A DNA stretch of 64,000 nt from Paralcaligenes sp. KSB-10 (GCF_021266465.1 NZ_CP089848.1:744001-808000); one strand, 5' to 3'. Shown: positions 29,846 through 39,231, numbered from the stretch's first letter. The notes: generated by a model not told the origin, from the sequence alone. Program-made: numbers and translations.

Positions 29846-31054
29846 ATGAAAAAACACCTTTTGAGTCTGAGCTCCCTGGCGCTTGCGCTGGGCCTCGTTA
29901 CCGGCACGGCCTGCGCTCAGGCCAGCAGCGAACCCATACGCATCGGCTTCATCACCGATATGTCGGGCCCCTATGCGGACACCGATGGCCCCGGCGGTCT
30001 TGAAGCCATCAAAATGGCGGTGGCCGACGCCGGCGGATCGGTACTCGGACGCAAAATAGAAGTCTTGTCGGCAGACCATCAGAACAAACCCGACATTGCC
30101 GCCTCGACAGCGCGCTCGTGGATAGACCGCGATCACCTCAAGCTGCTGGTCGGCGGAGTCAATTCCGCCACCGCATTGGCCATGAACACCATCATTGCCG
30201 AGAAAAAGATCCCTTATATCAACATCGGCGCGGCCACGGCCCGCCTGACCAACGAAGACTGCACTCCCTACACGGTTCATTACGAATACGATACGGTGGC
30301 GCTTGCCAAAGGCACAGGCTCGGCCGTCATCAAGCAGGGAGGAAAATCGTGGTACTTCCTGGTGGCCGACTATGCCTTCGGACACTCGCTGGAAGCCGAT
30401 ACCAGCGCCGTCATCAAGGCCAATGGCGGCACGGTGGTCGGTTCGGTGAAGCATCCTCCCAACTCGCCCGATATGTCTTCGTACATTCTGCAGGCCAAGG
30501 CATCCGGGGCACAGGTGCTTGGGCTGGCCAACGCCGGGTCGGACACCATCAATTCGATCAAGGCTGCCAACGATTTCGGTATCAGCAAGTCCATGAAGCT
30601 GGTCGGCCTGCTGATGACCATCAACGATATCCACGGCCTGGGCCTGGCCACCGCGCAGCACCTGCTCATGACGGACAGCTGGTATTGGGACATGAACGAC
30701 GCTTCGCGTAAATTTGCCAAACGCTTCTACGAGAAGCTGAAAAAAATGCCCAGCACCCATCAGGCCGCGGACTACTCAGCCGTCTCGACTTATCTGAAAG
30801 CCGTGGCCGCGGCCAAGAGCGTGGATACCGACAAGGTCATGGCTGAATTGAAAAAAATGAAAATCAGCGACTTCTACAACAGCGGCTACATCCGCCAGGA
30901 TGGGCGCTATATTCATAATATGTATTTAATGCAGGTCAAGACTCCAGCCGAATCCAAGAAACCCTGGGACTATATGAAAATAGTCGCAACCATACCCGGC
31001 GAAGAAGCCTTCACCAAAGTCGCCGATTCGAAATGCTCGCTGCTTAAAAAATAA
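29846..31054 (+). CDS. Periplasmic ligand-binding protein, LivK/branched-chain type
   Basis: A 402-residue type I periplasmic binding protein. The signal peptide (hydrophobic run LSSLALALGLVTG, cleavage after ACAQA) is followed by IRIGFITDMSGPYADTDGPG and ADHQNKPDIAASTARSWIDR, standard for the family, with a C-terminal YIRQDGRYIHNMYL segment. AGGAG precedes the ATG. It is 33 bases behind the HMG-CoA reductase gene and ends in a hairpin, so the two form an operon. No permease or ATPase genes adjoin it, so it must share a transporter encoded elsewhere or serve a sensory role. Confidence 0.85.
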   Translation: MKKHLLSLSSLALALGLVTGTACAQASSEPIRIGFITDMSGPYADTDGPGGLEAIKMAVADAGGSVLGRKIEVLSADHQNKPDIAASTARSWIDRDHLKLLVGGVNSATALAMNTIIAEKKIPYINIGAATARLTNEDCTPYTVHYEYDTVALAKGTGSAVIKQGGKSWYFLVADYAFGHSLEADTSAVIKANGGTVVGSVKHPPNSPDMSSYILQAKASGAQVLGLANAGSDTINSIKAANDFGISKSMKLVGLLMTINDIHGLGLATAQHLLMTDSWYWDMNDASRKFAKRFYEKLKKMPSTHQAADYSAVSTYLKAVAAAKSVDTDKVMAELKKMKISDFYNSGYIRQDGRYIHNMYLMQVKTPAESKKPWDYMKIVATIPGEEAFTKVADSKCSLLKK

Positions 31055-31056
31055 GC

Positions 31057-31098
31057 CTTCGCATGGCCCGCCTTCGAACCAGGGCGGGCCATGCGAAG
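31057..31098 (+). terminator. Hairpin after the binding-protein gene
   Basis: CTTCGCATGGCCCGCC pairs perfectly over 16 bp with its complement at 31083-31098 across a 10-base loop, two bases after the stop codon. It lacks a T-run. It may stop transcription together with the next terminator or protect the 3' end. Confidence 0.55.
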
Positions 31099-31169
31099 CG
31101 TCCGGAAATGCGCTTTGCCCTCTGGAAATGGCGCCCGAACACGCAAGCAGCCAACCTGGTCTAAAATCA

Positions 31170-31200
31170 AACGCCCGCCCTCCCGGGCGTTTTGTTTTTA
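31170..31200 (+). terminator. Rho-independent terminator upstream of thrB
   Basis: AACGCCCG and CGGGCGTT form an 8-bp stem with a 6-base loop followed by TTTTGTTTTTA. This is a standard intrinsic terminator separating the mvaA operon from thrB. Confidence 0.8.
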
Positions 31201-31224
31201 TCTACCCTAGAGTCTTACCCGCCC

Positions 31225-32193
31225 ATGGCCGTTTTTACTCCTGTTAGCGACAGCGACGCGCGCGACCTCCTTGCCCGGTATTCCCTGGGTGAGATGATCT
31301 CCCTGCGCGGCATTACCGCCGGCATCGAAAACACGAATTTCTTCTTGACCACCACACAGGGCGAATACGTCCTGACCATTTTCGAAGTGCTGACCGCCCA
31401 GCAATTGCCGTTCTATATTGAACTGATGCACCATCTGGCCCAGCACGGCATTCCAGTGCCCCAACCCCAGACTCTGCGCAGCGGAGAACGCCTGACCACC
31501 CTGCACGGCAAGCCTTGCGCCATCGTCACGCGCCTGCGCGGCGGCTACGAACCCGCACCCGGCCCCGTGCATTGCGCGCTGGCCGGCGAAACCCTGGCGC
31601 GCGCTCATCTGGCCGGCCAGTCTTTCCAGATCGAGCAGCCCAATCTGCGCGGCCTGGCGTGGTGGAAACGCACGGTGCCTCTGATACTGCCTTTCCTGAA
31701 TCCGGATCAAAGCACGCTGATCCAGGAAACCCTGGCCGAACAGATCCGTTTTGCCAGTAGCGACATCCATGGACAATTGCCTTTCGGGCCCGCCCATTGC
31801 GATCTGTTTCGCGACAACGTATTGTTCGATGGCACATTCGACATGCCCAAAATGGGCGGCTTCATCGATTTCTACTTTGCCGGTTGGGACAGCTGGCTGT
31901 TCGACGTGGCCGTCAGCGTAAACGACTGGTGCGTCGAACAGACCACGGGCGTATTCGATGCGGAAAGGCTGCGCGCCTGGCTGGGCGCCTACGCCGCGGT
32001 ACGGCCATTTCACGAGGCCGAACAGCACGCCTGGCCCACGATCCTGCAGGCGGCCGCATTGCGCTTCTGGGTCTCGCGTCTGTACGACTTCTTCCTGCCC
32101 CGGCCCGCGCAAACCCTGAAACCTCACGACCCGCGCCATTTCGAACGCATTTTGCGCGAACGACGCAAGGCCGTATCCATTGCCCTGCCCTGA
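31225..32193 (+). CDS. thrB: Homoserine kinase (ThrB, APH-fold type)
   Basis: Phosphorylates homoserine for threonine synthesis. The 322-residue protein belongs to the aminoglycoside-phosphotransferase-fold ThrB found in Pseudomonas and betaproteobacteria, not the GHMP type of E. coli. Seen are [19 protein letters not shown], the glycine-rich region [13 protein letters not shown], the catalytic [13 protein letters not shown] (His-Cys-Asp near residue 190) and the metal-binding [10 protein letters not shown]. The ATG at 31225 gives the usual start; the frame extends to a TTG at 31192 inside the terminator, which is unlikely. Confidence 0.94.
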   Translation: MAVFTPVSDSDARDLLARYSLGEMISLRGITAGIENTNFFLTTTQGEYVLTIFEVLTAQQLPFYIELMHHLAQHGIPVPQPQTLRSGERLTTLHGKPCAIVTRLRGGYEPAPGPVHCALAGETLARAHLAGQSFQIEQPNLRGLAWWKRTVPLILPFLNPDQSTLIQETLAEQIRFASSDIHGQLPFGPAHCDLFRDNVLFDGTFDMPKMGGFIDFYFAGWDSWLFDVAVSVNDWCVEQTTGVFDAERLRAWLGAYAAVRPFHEAEQHAWPTILQAAALRFWVSRLYDFFLPRPAQTLKPHDPRHFERILRERRKAVSIALP

Positions 32194-32218
32194 CCCACAA
32201 CCGGAAACCCGACTCACT

Positions 32219-33001
32219 ATGCAAGCAGCCACACTTCCCGTCATCGCCGGCTGGCAATGGATACAGGACGGGGCCAAGCTTTTCCGGCTCCAACCCATGC
32301 CCCTGTTCTTCTGGAGCCTGATGACAGGGTTTTTCATTACGGTCGCGTACCTGATCCCGCTGCTGGGCCAAATGACGCTGATTGCCGCCATGCCGCTGCT
32401 GACATTTATCTCTTTGTGCGCCTGCCGCCATATCGCCACCGGCGAGCGTATGCTGCTGCCCATGTGGCTGGAGCCGCTGCGCAACACCGATAGCCGCAAG
32501 CGCCTGATCCGGCTGGGCCTGGCGTACCTGGCCTGCTGCCTGGCGGGAGGCTTCCTGGCTACTCTGCCCTTTATGAGCAGCATCATGGACGCGATAGGCA
32601 CAGGCACCGCCGTGGACGAAGCCGCGCTGATGGTAGCCGTACGCGGGCCGTTCATTACCTTTGCCCTGATGTATATCGTGATCTCGGCCCTGTTCTGGCA
32701 TGCACCGGCCCTGGTGGGCTGGCACAAGATCAAACTGACCCAGGCCCTGTTCTTCTCAATGGTGGCGTGCTGGCGCAATAAATGGCCGTTCCTGCTGTAC
32801 GGCCTGAGCTGGGGCGCCGTATTCCTGTCCATACAGCTGCTGGGCAATCTGATGGTCGACATGGGGATGGCGGACAGCCTGGTTCAAGTCATGCTGACGC
32901 CGGTCAATATTATCGTCGCGGCCATCTTGTATTGCAGTTTTTACCCGGCCTATATCAGCGTGTTCGGGGCCAATTATCCTACACCGGAGCGGGCCTCCTA
33001 A
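32219..33001 (+). CDS. BPSS1780-family inner-membrane protein
   Basis: A 260-residue protein with about six membrane segments and the start GWQWIQDGAKLFRLQPMPLF typical of this betaproteobacterial family of unknown function. The ATG at 32219 lies 26 bases after the thrB stop, and the pair is likely cotranscribed, as in related genomes. An upstream frame to 32180 overlaps thrB and is not conserved-looking. Confidence 0.8.
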   Translation: MQAATLPVIAGWQWIQDGAKLFRLQPMPLFFWSLMTGFFITVAYLIPLLGQMTLIAAMPLLTFISLCACRHIATGERMLLPMWLEPLRNTDSRKRLIRLGLAYLACCLAGGFLATLPFMSSIMDAIGTGTAVDEAALMVAVRGPFITFALMYIVISALFWHAPALVGWHKIKLTQALFFSMVACWRNKWPFLLYGLSWGAVFLSIQLLGNLMVDMGMADSLVQVMLTPVNIIVAAILYCSFYPAYISVFGANYPTPERAS

Positions 33002-33127
33002 AGCGCACTAGGGCATGTTTGGTTCAGGCGTTTACGGCACTGAACGTGTTTTAGTCGATTATTTTTGAGCCGTTCGTTCAGGTTTTAGCTTATTACTTTG
33101 TACTTTGGACGGTAGTTCTATAAAGAC

Positions 33128-33348
33128 GCCGCAGGGTGAGCGGTGCTGTGTAGTCCGGCACGTCCAGCGGTCGTGGCGCTACGCGCCCCGACTGCCCGGG
33201 TCTGCCTCGTCCAGGCGGGCGTCGGGCGAACTCGCCCGGCCTCGCGAGGCCGGGCTCAGACAGCGCCCGCCGAAAGCCCCCGCCTTCCCTTCGTCAGCAC
33301 CCGGCGCTGGACTACCGCCGGACTACACAGCACCGCCCACCCTGCGGC
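33128..33348. repeat. Hairpin A, left copy
   Basis: Outer arms of 32 bases (33128-33159 and 33317-33348) are complementary at 31 positions. Inner arms GGCGGGCG (33214-33221) and CGCCCGCC (33264-33271) are perfect, and the centre is a 22-base palindrome at 33234-33255 (core GGCCTCGCGAGGCC). The element can fold into one three-tier stem. Confidence 0.8.
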
Positions 33349-33569
33349 TTGCGTTGAGGCAATGCATAGAGAGAGACGTTGGAGAAGCCGCGTTGAGCCA
33401 ATCACAGGCTACGGTGAGACGTCGGGCGCATAGTAAATCCAGGGTTTGGCACATCGTGGTGTAGGGGCCACGTGATAGAGGCATGAGTGCGGGCACGTTA
33501 ACGGTTCTATGGGTGCAGGCCCATAACGGTAGATGCAAGCAAGTTGATTCCAGGCAAGCCCTAACGTGA

Positions 33570-33770
33570 GCCGTCTATCGGGGCTTGGGGTCAGGACCGG
33601 CGTAAGGCGTGCGCCGGATGCTACCGTAGGGAAGGCGGGGGCTTTCGGCGGGCCCTGTTTGAACGCAGCCGCGCCAGCGGCGTAGTGAGTTGGCCCGACG
33701 CCCGCCTGGACGAGGTAGATCCGGATCAAGCACGCCGTGCCGGTCCTGACCCCAAGCCCCGATAGATGGC
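33570..33770. repeat. Hairpin B, left copy
   Basis: Arms of 32 bases (33570-33601 and 33739-33770) match at 31 positions, the exception being a G-T wobble. Inside, the conserved flanks of hairpin A reappear in reverse complement (GGCGGGC and GACGCCCGCCTGGACGAGGT), but the centre is a different stem-loop, GCCGC-gcca-GCGGC (33668-33681). Confidence 0.8.
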
Positions 33771-33896
33771 GTCTTCAAATACCAAAACTACCAAAACGTA
33801 AATACCAACCCACCGAATCCCATAAACACCCGAACCAAAAATGCACCATAAACCTCCATAAGCATGCGGACGTGCGAGGCTCTCTGACAATCCGCT

Positions 33897-34241
33897 TTAT
33901 CGCACAAACAGCCCGCTTTGCAACAGCGCGTGGCGCAGCCATTGCACGCCGCTCGAATTGCGCGCGCAATAGCCGCCGGGCAATTCCACAACAGACCGGG
34001 CACCAAGACACCAGGCAATGCGATTGGGAGCCATGTTTTCAACACATTTCAGACTACGCAAATCCTGGTCGAGAAATACGGCATCGATGGCATAAGCCAA
34101 GCCAAACGTATGTATTGCCTTGCAGGGCTTGAGCCACAAACCGCGGTGCCCGACCAGTTCCGGATACGCGTGCAAACCGCGTAGCCGGTCGCAATAACCG
34201 AACGCCTGGAAAATCTGCAGTGACTCAGGCTCGGAATTCAA
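33897..34241 (-). CDS. DUF192 protein, end of the Tad operon
   Basis: About 114 residues matching DUF192 (RLRGLHAYPELVGHRGLWLK, AIHTFGLAYAIDAVFLD, NRIAWCLGARSVVELPGGYC). No signal peptide is seen, unlike some family members. There is no ATG in the right place. The most likely start is the TTG at 34241, which overlaps the tadC stop as TTGA, so translation is probably coupled. The role of DUF192 in Tad systems is unknown. Confidence 0.75.
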   Translation of the reverse strand: MNSEPESLQIFQAFGYCDRLRGLHAYPELVGHRGLWLKPCKAIHTFGLAYAIDAVFLDQDLRSLKCVENMAPNRIAWCLGARSVVELPGGYCARNSSGVQWLRHALLQSGLFVR

Positions 34242-35113
34242 ATCTCCACCCCCACAAGCTTGATCACAATCGGAAAGCCGATAATCAAGAAAGTACAAGG
34301 GAAAATGCAGAACACCATGGGGAACAACATTTTCACAGGGGCTTCCAGAGCGAGCTTTTCCGCCCGCAGGAACCTTTCGGTTCTGCGCTGCTCGGACTGC
34401 GCGCGCAACAAAGGCCCTAGACTCATGCCCAATTGATCGGCCTGACTCAGCGCCACCACTAGCTGACGGATTGCGGGCATATCGGTGCGGTCGGCCAGGC
34501 CCTGCAGGGCCTCGTACCGCGCCATGCCGGCGCGCATGTCGGCCAAAGCGTGGCGCAACTCCTGCCGCAAAGGGCCCGAGGGACCATTTGCGGCTGCCTG
34601 CTGCAAGGCTCCATGCAAATTGAGGCCCGCTTCCACACACAGGGTTGTCATGTCGAGCAGGAACGGAAACTCCCTCAGCATCCAGCGCTGCCGGGCCCGT
34701 GCCTGGTCCCGCAAGCTACGGCGCGGCCACCACGCGCAAAGCCCGCCCAGGCAAAGGCTCAGCGTCAGGCCATGCACAGGCTCCAGCAGAAAATAGACAG
34801 CCAGGGCCAGGCCCGCCGATGCTCCAGGACACAGGAAAGCCAGAATCTGCATCGCCACAATGTGCTCGGCCTTCCACACCGGCTCCAGACCCGACCGCTG
34901 GATCTGCCTGGCCAGCGTATTGCGCAATTGCCATGAAATCCACGGACGGCAGGCCGCGGCCAGAACCAGCACCCAAGGCAGGATCAGCTTCAAACCTGCA
35001 TGGTTCGAATACATGCTTGCCGCCTGCAGGCGCAAGCGGAGCGGATGGGTGATCACCCAGCAAAACAGGCACAAAGACACCCCCGCCGCCAAACAACTGA
35101 ACCAGAACCACAT
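34238..35113 (-). CDS. tadC: Tad pilus inner-membrane protein TadC
   Basis: A 291-residue type II secretion F-like protein. It has two N-terminal membrane segments, a cytoplasmic GspF domain (LREFPFLLDMTTLCVEAGLN, QLVVALSQADQLGMSLGPLL, about residues 140-260) and a C-terminal membrane segment (MVFCIFPCTFLIIGFPIVI). With TadB it forms the platform on which the TadA ATPase drives Flp pilus assembly. It follows tadB by 66 bases. Confidence 0.88.
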   Translation of the reverse strand: MWFWFSCLAAGVSLCLFCWVITHPLRLRLQAASMYSNHAGLKLILPWVLVLAAACRPWISWQLRNTLARQIQRSGLEPVWKAEHIVAMQILAFLCPGASAGLALAVYFLLEPVHGLTLSLCLGGLCAWWPRRSLRDQARARQRWMLREFPFLLDMTTLCVEAGLNLHGALQQAAANGPSGPLRQELRHALADMRAGMARYEALQGLADRTDMPAIRQLVVALSQADQLGMSLGPLLRAQSEQRRTERFLRAEKLALEAPVKMLFPMVFCIFPCTFLIIGFPIVIKLVGVEI

Positions 35114-35179
35114 CTGAGCTCCTTTAACTGCCAGACCCTATGCCATGGTGCCTTGGGCCGCCAATTGATTTGCCGCCGC

Positions 35180-36025
35180 TCAGATTTCAATACTGACTAT
35201 GCGACGTATGAACATGACACCCAGCAACTCCAGTCCGATAATGACGCCGATCACGGCCCAACCCGCGCGGGTATGCCACAGATAAGCCATGGAGTCGGGG
35301 TCGATTGCCTCCAGCGCCAACGCCAGAAGAAAAGGCAGGCACGCCATGACCCAGGCCTGCAATTTTCCCTGCGAGGTCAAGGCCCGCACCCGAGCCAGCA
35401 GATGAAGCCGAGCCCGCAGGGTAGCGGCGATTCTCTCCAGCGTTTCAGCCAGATTGCCACCGCTTTGAACCGCAATGCTCAGCGAAGACACCAGCAGTCC
35501 GGTGCCTTCTGTTGGCACGCGTCGATACAGTGCGGCCAAGGCCTGCTCGAAAGAAACACCCATGCGTTGCTCGCGCAGCATCAAGCCGAACTCCTGGGCC
35601 AAGGGTGTGGGCGCCTGAACCACAATATGCCTCAACGCCGCCTGCACTCCGGATCCGGCGCGCAGTGCTCCCGCCAGCGCCTGTATCAAATCCGGCAACT
35701 GCTCGTCGAACTGCGTCAGACGGCGGCGCCGCAAGCCGGCTATGGCAGTCTGAGGAGCAATCAGGCTTAGCCCTGCGATAACGCTCGACAGCCATAGGGA
35801 ACCCGAAAGCATGTAAACGATCAGGGCCAGGCCACCGCACAAAATCAGGTTGAGCGACCATAGTTGTGCCGGATCGAAAAACAGGAAAAATTCACTTAAA
35901 CGCGCCTTGGCTTCCCGTTGAAATGCCGATTGATAACGCTGATATGCGAGCCTGCACCACCCTTGAACCAGCCAACTGGCCACGCCTGCCACAATCGCGA
36001 TACAGAATAAAAACAGAATAATCAT
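35180..36025 (-). CDS. tadB: Tad pilus inner-membrane protein TadB
   Basis: A 281-residue GspF-like protein with an N-terminal membrane segment, a second pair near 75-115, the GspF domain (LPDLIQALAGALRAGSGVQA, SIAVQSGGNLAETLERIAAT) and two C-terminal helices. The ATG at 36025 overlaps the tadA stop as ATGA. The longer open frame above it lies inside tadA and is discarded. Partner of TadC. Confidence 0.88.
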   Translation of the reverse strand: MIILFLFCIAIVAGVASWLVQGWCRLAYQRYQSAFQREAKARLSEFFLFFDPAQLWSLNLILCGGLALIVYMLSGSLWLSSVIAGLSLIAPQTAIAGLRRRRLTQFDEQLPDLIQALAGALRAGSGVQAALRHIVVQAPTPLAQEFGLMLREQRMGVSFEQALAALYRRVPTEGTGLLVSSLSIAVQSGGNLAETLERIAATLRARLHLLARVRALTSQGKLQAWVMACLPFLLALALEAIDPDSMAYLWHTRAGWAVIGVIIGLELLGVMFIRRIVSIEI

Positions 36026-37767
36026 GGCAAGGCCTGCGACGCGGTTATCTCGAAACAGGCCACGGTCTGGTTCAGTTCGGTGCGCTGGTGAAACAAGGCG
36101 GCATCCAGGCCTTGGGGGCATTCGCCATTATTTGAGAAAAATTCCGGCATGACCCCGCAGCCTATGAACGCTCTGACGGGCGCTGCCTGATAGCGAAAAA
36201 GCTCCTGCGTCTGTATGCGGCCGCTTTCCGTGCCTGTGACCTCGACAATCGAGGTAATCAAACGGCGGCCGTCGCTTAGCCTTGCCTGCTGCACCAACAA
36301 ATCGATGCTGGCGGCGATATGTTCACGCACGGCCGCAAGCGGCAAATCCATGCCCGCCATGAGTATCATGGTTTCAAGCCGCGACAAGGCGTCGCGCGGG
36401 CTATTGGCGTGCAAGGTCGTCAGGGAGCCTTCATGGCCGGTATTCATGGCGGCAAGCATGTCGAAGGCCTCGCTTCCGCGGCATTCGCCAATTACGATAC
36501 GATCCGGCCGCATGCGCAAGGCGTTGCGTACCAGGTCGCGAATATCGACCTTGCCGCGCCCTTCAAGATTGGCGGGCCGCGCTTCCAGCGACACCAGATG
36601 CTCATGGTCGAGACGCAGCTCGGCCGCATCTTCGATGGTCACGATACGTTCACTCGCGGAAATACAATTGGACAGGACATTCAGCAGGGTTGTCTTGCCC
36701 GAACCGGTGCCGCCTGAAACAATAATGTTTTTTCTCGATCCAACACACAGGCGCAGAAATTCGCACATCGACGCGTCAAGCGCACCCACTCGAATCAAAT
36801 CGTCCATGCTCGGCCGATTTTTCGGAAACTTGCGTATGGTAAGAGAAGCTCCTCGCAGCGCCAATGGAGGAATTATGGCGTTCACCCGCGACCCATCCCT
36901 CAAACGCGCATCGACCATGGGCGAGCTTTCGTCGATACGACGGCCCAGAGGAGACACAATACGGTCGATGACCCCCAAGACCGCCTGCTCACTGCTGAAT
37001 CCTGAAAAATGACGCACCAGACGCCCGGCTGATTCGATAAAAATTTCGTCGTGGCGGTTTACCATGATTTCACTGATATGAGGATCTGCCAGCAAGGGTT
37101 CAAGAGGCCCAAGGCCAACAGCCTCATTGACCACGTCGATCAGCAGATCGTCACGGTTCACCGATGCGGGAATATCGGGATCGCTTTGGATTATTTCGGC
37201 CAGTACCGCCGTTGCCTCGCCGCGCAAGGCCGTATCGCTCATATTGGCCACGTCGCGCCGGCGCAAGTCCAGGGCTTCGAGCAAAGCAGCGTGCAGGCGA
37301 CGACGATGATGGAGGAGCGCCGCCACGGATATCTGAACGTTTTCAGTATCGGGCCGCGGAGAAACAATGGTAGGCGCGCCCGAGGGAACCAGGGCCTGCA
37401 ATGTGGGTAGGCTTCCAGTCGAATCATTTGCCGCCACCTGGATGGGTGGATCCGCCGCATGACCAGAGGCTTTGGGTTCGGCTATATCGCGCAGATGGAT
37501 CAGACAAGGGCCTACGATAATTTCATCGCCCGGTTGCAAAGGCCCATATTGCGTCACCCGTTGCCCATTGACAAGAGTGCCTGTCAAGGAACCAAAATCC
37601 TCCAGGAACAGGCCGGATTCACGCTGGTCGATACGGGCGTGACGCCTGGCCACTCTCCATGTACCCAGCCTCAAGTTTGCCTGAGGAGCGCGGCCGATTT
37701 CCACAGGAGGGGAAAGCTGTTTCACATGGGTAGTGCCATCTTCGAATCGAAGTTCCAGGTTCAGCAT
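36022..37767 (-). CDS. tadA: FHA-domain/TadA (CpaF) pilus assembly ATPase
   Basis: A 581-residue fusion. Residues about 1-95 form an FHA phosphothreonine-recognition domain (EIGRAP, RRHARIDQ, LEDFGSLTGTLVNGQRV). A linker rich in Pro/Ser follows, then a CpaF-type secretion ATPase from about 180 with Walker A SGGTGSGKTTLLNVL, Walker B region MRPDRIVIGECRGSEAFDML and the His box TTLHANSPRDALSRLE. It powers pilus extension in the cytoplasm. An FHA domain directly on TadA is unusual, and no TadZ gene is in the locus. Confidence 0.93.
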   Translation of the reverse strand: MLNLELRFEDGTTHVKQLSPPVEIGRAPQANLRLGTWRVARRHARIDQRESGLFLEDFGSLTGTLVNGQRVTQYGPLQPGDEIIVGPCLIHLRDIAEPKASGHAADPPIQVAANDSTGSLPTLQALVPSGAPTIVSPRPDTENVQISVAALLHHRRRLHAALLEALDLRRRDVANMSDTALRGEATAVLAEIIQSDPDIPASVNRDDLLIDVVNEAVGLGPLEPLLADPHISEIMVNRHDEIFIESAGRLVRHFSGFSSEQAVLGVIDRIVSPLGRRIDESSPMVDARLRDGSRVNAIIPPLALRGASLTIRKFPKNRPSMDDLIRVGALDASMCEFLRLCVGSRKNIIVSGGTGSGKTTLLNVLSNCISASERIVTIEDAAELRLDHEHLVSLEARPANLEGRGKVDIRDLVRNALRMRPDRIVIGECRGSEAFDMLAAMNTGHEGSLTTLHANSPRDALSRLETMILMAGMDLPLAAVREHIAASIDLLVQQARLSDGRRLITSIVEVTGTESGRIQTQELFRYQAAPVRAFIGCGVMPEFFSNNGECPQGLDAALFHQRTELNQTVACFEITASQALP

Positions 37768-37770
37768 GGT

Positions 37771-39231
37771 TTACTCCCGAAAATCATGTTGGTTGACGCC
37801 GGTGCGCCGTACCGGTGGCACACCAGGCAATGGGCTGGCCAGCCCGGAGGATAACGGTGGCGCAGATTCCGGATGGCCCCATTGGGAACCTGCGCCGCTA
37901 TAGGGATCCCAGCTCATATGTGACGCACTCAGGGCCTGCGGCAATCTTGCAGCCGCATGGACCGGCGAGTTGATCAACTCGCCATCCGGAAAAACATGAT
38001 CGAGAATGGCCCTGCCTTGCGCTACCCGCTGCATCAAACCCGGATCGTCCGGCGCGACCACAACAGGAGTCACAAAAATGGCAAGCTCGGTTTCGTTGTG
38101 CTGGAAACGCCGCGACTTGAACAAAGCGCCCAGAATGGGAATATCGCCCAGGCCGGGAACCTTGTCGGTATTGCGCGACTCTTCGCGCGACAGAAATCCG
38201 GCCAATACCAAGGTCTGGCCCGAGCGGACATTGAATTCAGTGGCCGCCCGCCGGGTTTTCAACGATGGCCCGTTAGGCACCGATAGCGATTGATCCACCG
38301 AACTGACCTCTACTTCAATGCGCGAACGCACAGCGCCATTTCGTTCGATTTTCGGTGTAATGCGCAAGGAAACACCATAAGGCTTGAACACGGTATTTGT
38401 TGCCCCATTGGCTTCGACCGTCGAGTAGGGAACTTCGCCGCCGGCCAGAAATTCAGCAGTGGCGCCGCTGCGCGCCAACAGCTGAGGTTGCGCCAGCACG
38501 ACCGCGGAGCCTGTTTGCGCCAAAGCCCTGATCTGCGCGGACAGCACCGCATTGATCCCAAAATACCCAGCAGCCATTCTTGCCGGAAACGGAAGATCCA
38601 GGAGCGACTCACCCGGCCTGGCGCTGAATTGCCGCGACCCGCCATCCCAGGCCAGGCCTGCGTTCAAGCCGCCATCGCTTGCCGTGTTCCAGCGCACCCC
38701 CAGCTCTTGCAATTGCGAACGCGGCACCTCCACCACCTGCACGTCCAGCAATACCATTCGGTCCCAGCCTACCTGGCTCGTAAAGTCAAGCAACTGTGGA
38801 TAGCGCTTGCTGAGCGCGGCGACGCGTTCACGATCGCTGTCGGACAAATCGTCTCCTTCGACCACGAGCTTGTCGCCGACCACCGACACCCGCGCATTGG
38901 GGATACGCTCCAGCACAGTACGCAGCTCGGCCCGGGTCTGGCGCGCGCCCTCTGGGGCGACATCGACTTGATAGCGATGCTTCCGGCCATTCGCGGACCA
39001 GATCTGCAGAGTGCTGGAACCCTCGTGCCGCGCAAACACAATGACCTCTTTTTCTTCAGTCGTCACGGCATTGAGCACATGGCCGTCCCCCACGGCGACA
39101 CGGGCCACTTCCGGCACCGCCAGAACCTTGACTTCGCCCACCTGCAAATTCAGCAATGTGTCCGGCTCGGCGCCAGCCACAGGCACAGTGAGCAACAAAC
39201 CGCAGGCTACACACACAGACCGGAAATTCAT
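37771..39231 (-). CDS. rcpA: Tad outer-membrane secretin RcpA (CpaC)
   Basis: A 486-residue secretin with an N-terminal signal peptide (cleavage after VAGA, residue about 21), the pilus/BON-type N-domains (EVARVAVGDGHVLNAVTTEE), and the C-terminal secretin channel with VVLAQPQLLARSGATAEFLA and GGEVPYSTVE (residues about 265-300). It forms the outer-membrane pore for the pilus. The last 90 residues are Pro/Gly rich and probably flexible. It lies three bases upstream of tadA. Confidence 0.92.
   Translation of the reverse strand: MNFRSVCVACGLLLTVPVAGAEPDTLLNLQVGEVKVLAVPEVARVAVGDGHVLNAVTTEEKEVIVFARHEGSSTLQIWSANGRKHRYQVDVAPEGARQTRAELRTVLERIPNARVSVVGDKLVVEGDDLSDSDRERVAALSKRYPQLLDFTSQVGWDRMVLLDVQVVEVPRSQLQELGVRWNTASDGGLNAGLAWDGGSRQFSARPGESLLDLPFPARMAAGYFGINAVLSAQIRALAQTGSAVVLAQPQLLARSGATAEFLAGGEVPYSTVEANGATNTVFKPYGVSLRITPKIERNGAVRSRIEVEVSSVDQSLSVPNGPSLKTRRAATEFNVRSGQTLVLAGFLSREESRNTDKVPGLGDIPILGALFKSRRFQHNETELAIFVTPVVVAPDDPGLMQRVAQGRAILDHVFPDGELINSPVHAAARLPQALSASHMSWDPYSGAGSQWGHPESAPPLSSGLASPLPGVPPVRRTGVNQHDFRE

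Larger units (their letters stand above)
33115..33850 (+). repeat. Composite nested-hairpin repeat, left copy (flanks the Tad locus)
   Basis: Noncoding unit homologous, in direct orientation, to 43558-44312. It holds hairpin A (33128-33348), a conserved spacer of about 220 bases and hairpin B (33570-33770). AAGACGCC at 33123-33130 and GGCGTCTT after hairpin B act as short outer inverted repeats. The two copies share sequence through hairpins, spacer and the AT-rich tail (CAAATACCAAA, AATCCCATAAACAC). No convincing protein or transposase gene lies inside. The 120 bases before it, after 33001, hold nothing recognisable. Confidence 0.75.

Noticed and set aside
33105-33729. Small open frames inside the left composite repeat, some repeated in the right copy
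   Set aside because: They are products of the inverted-repeat sequence: similar peptides appear on both strands, the copies differ by indels that break the frames, and no start signals are seen.
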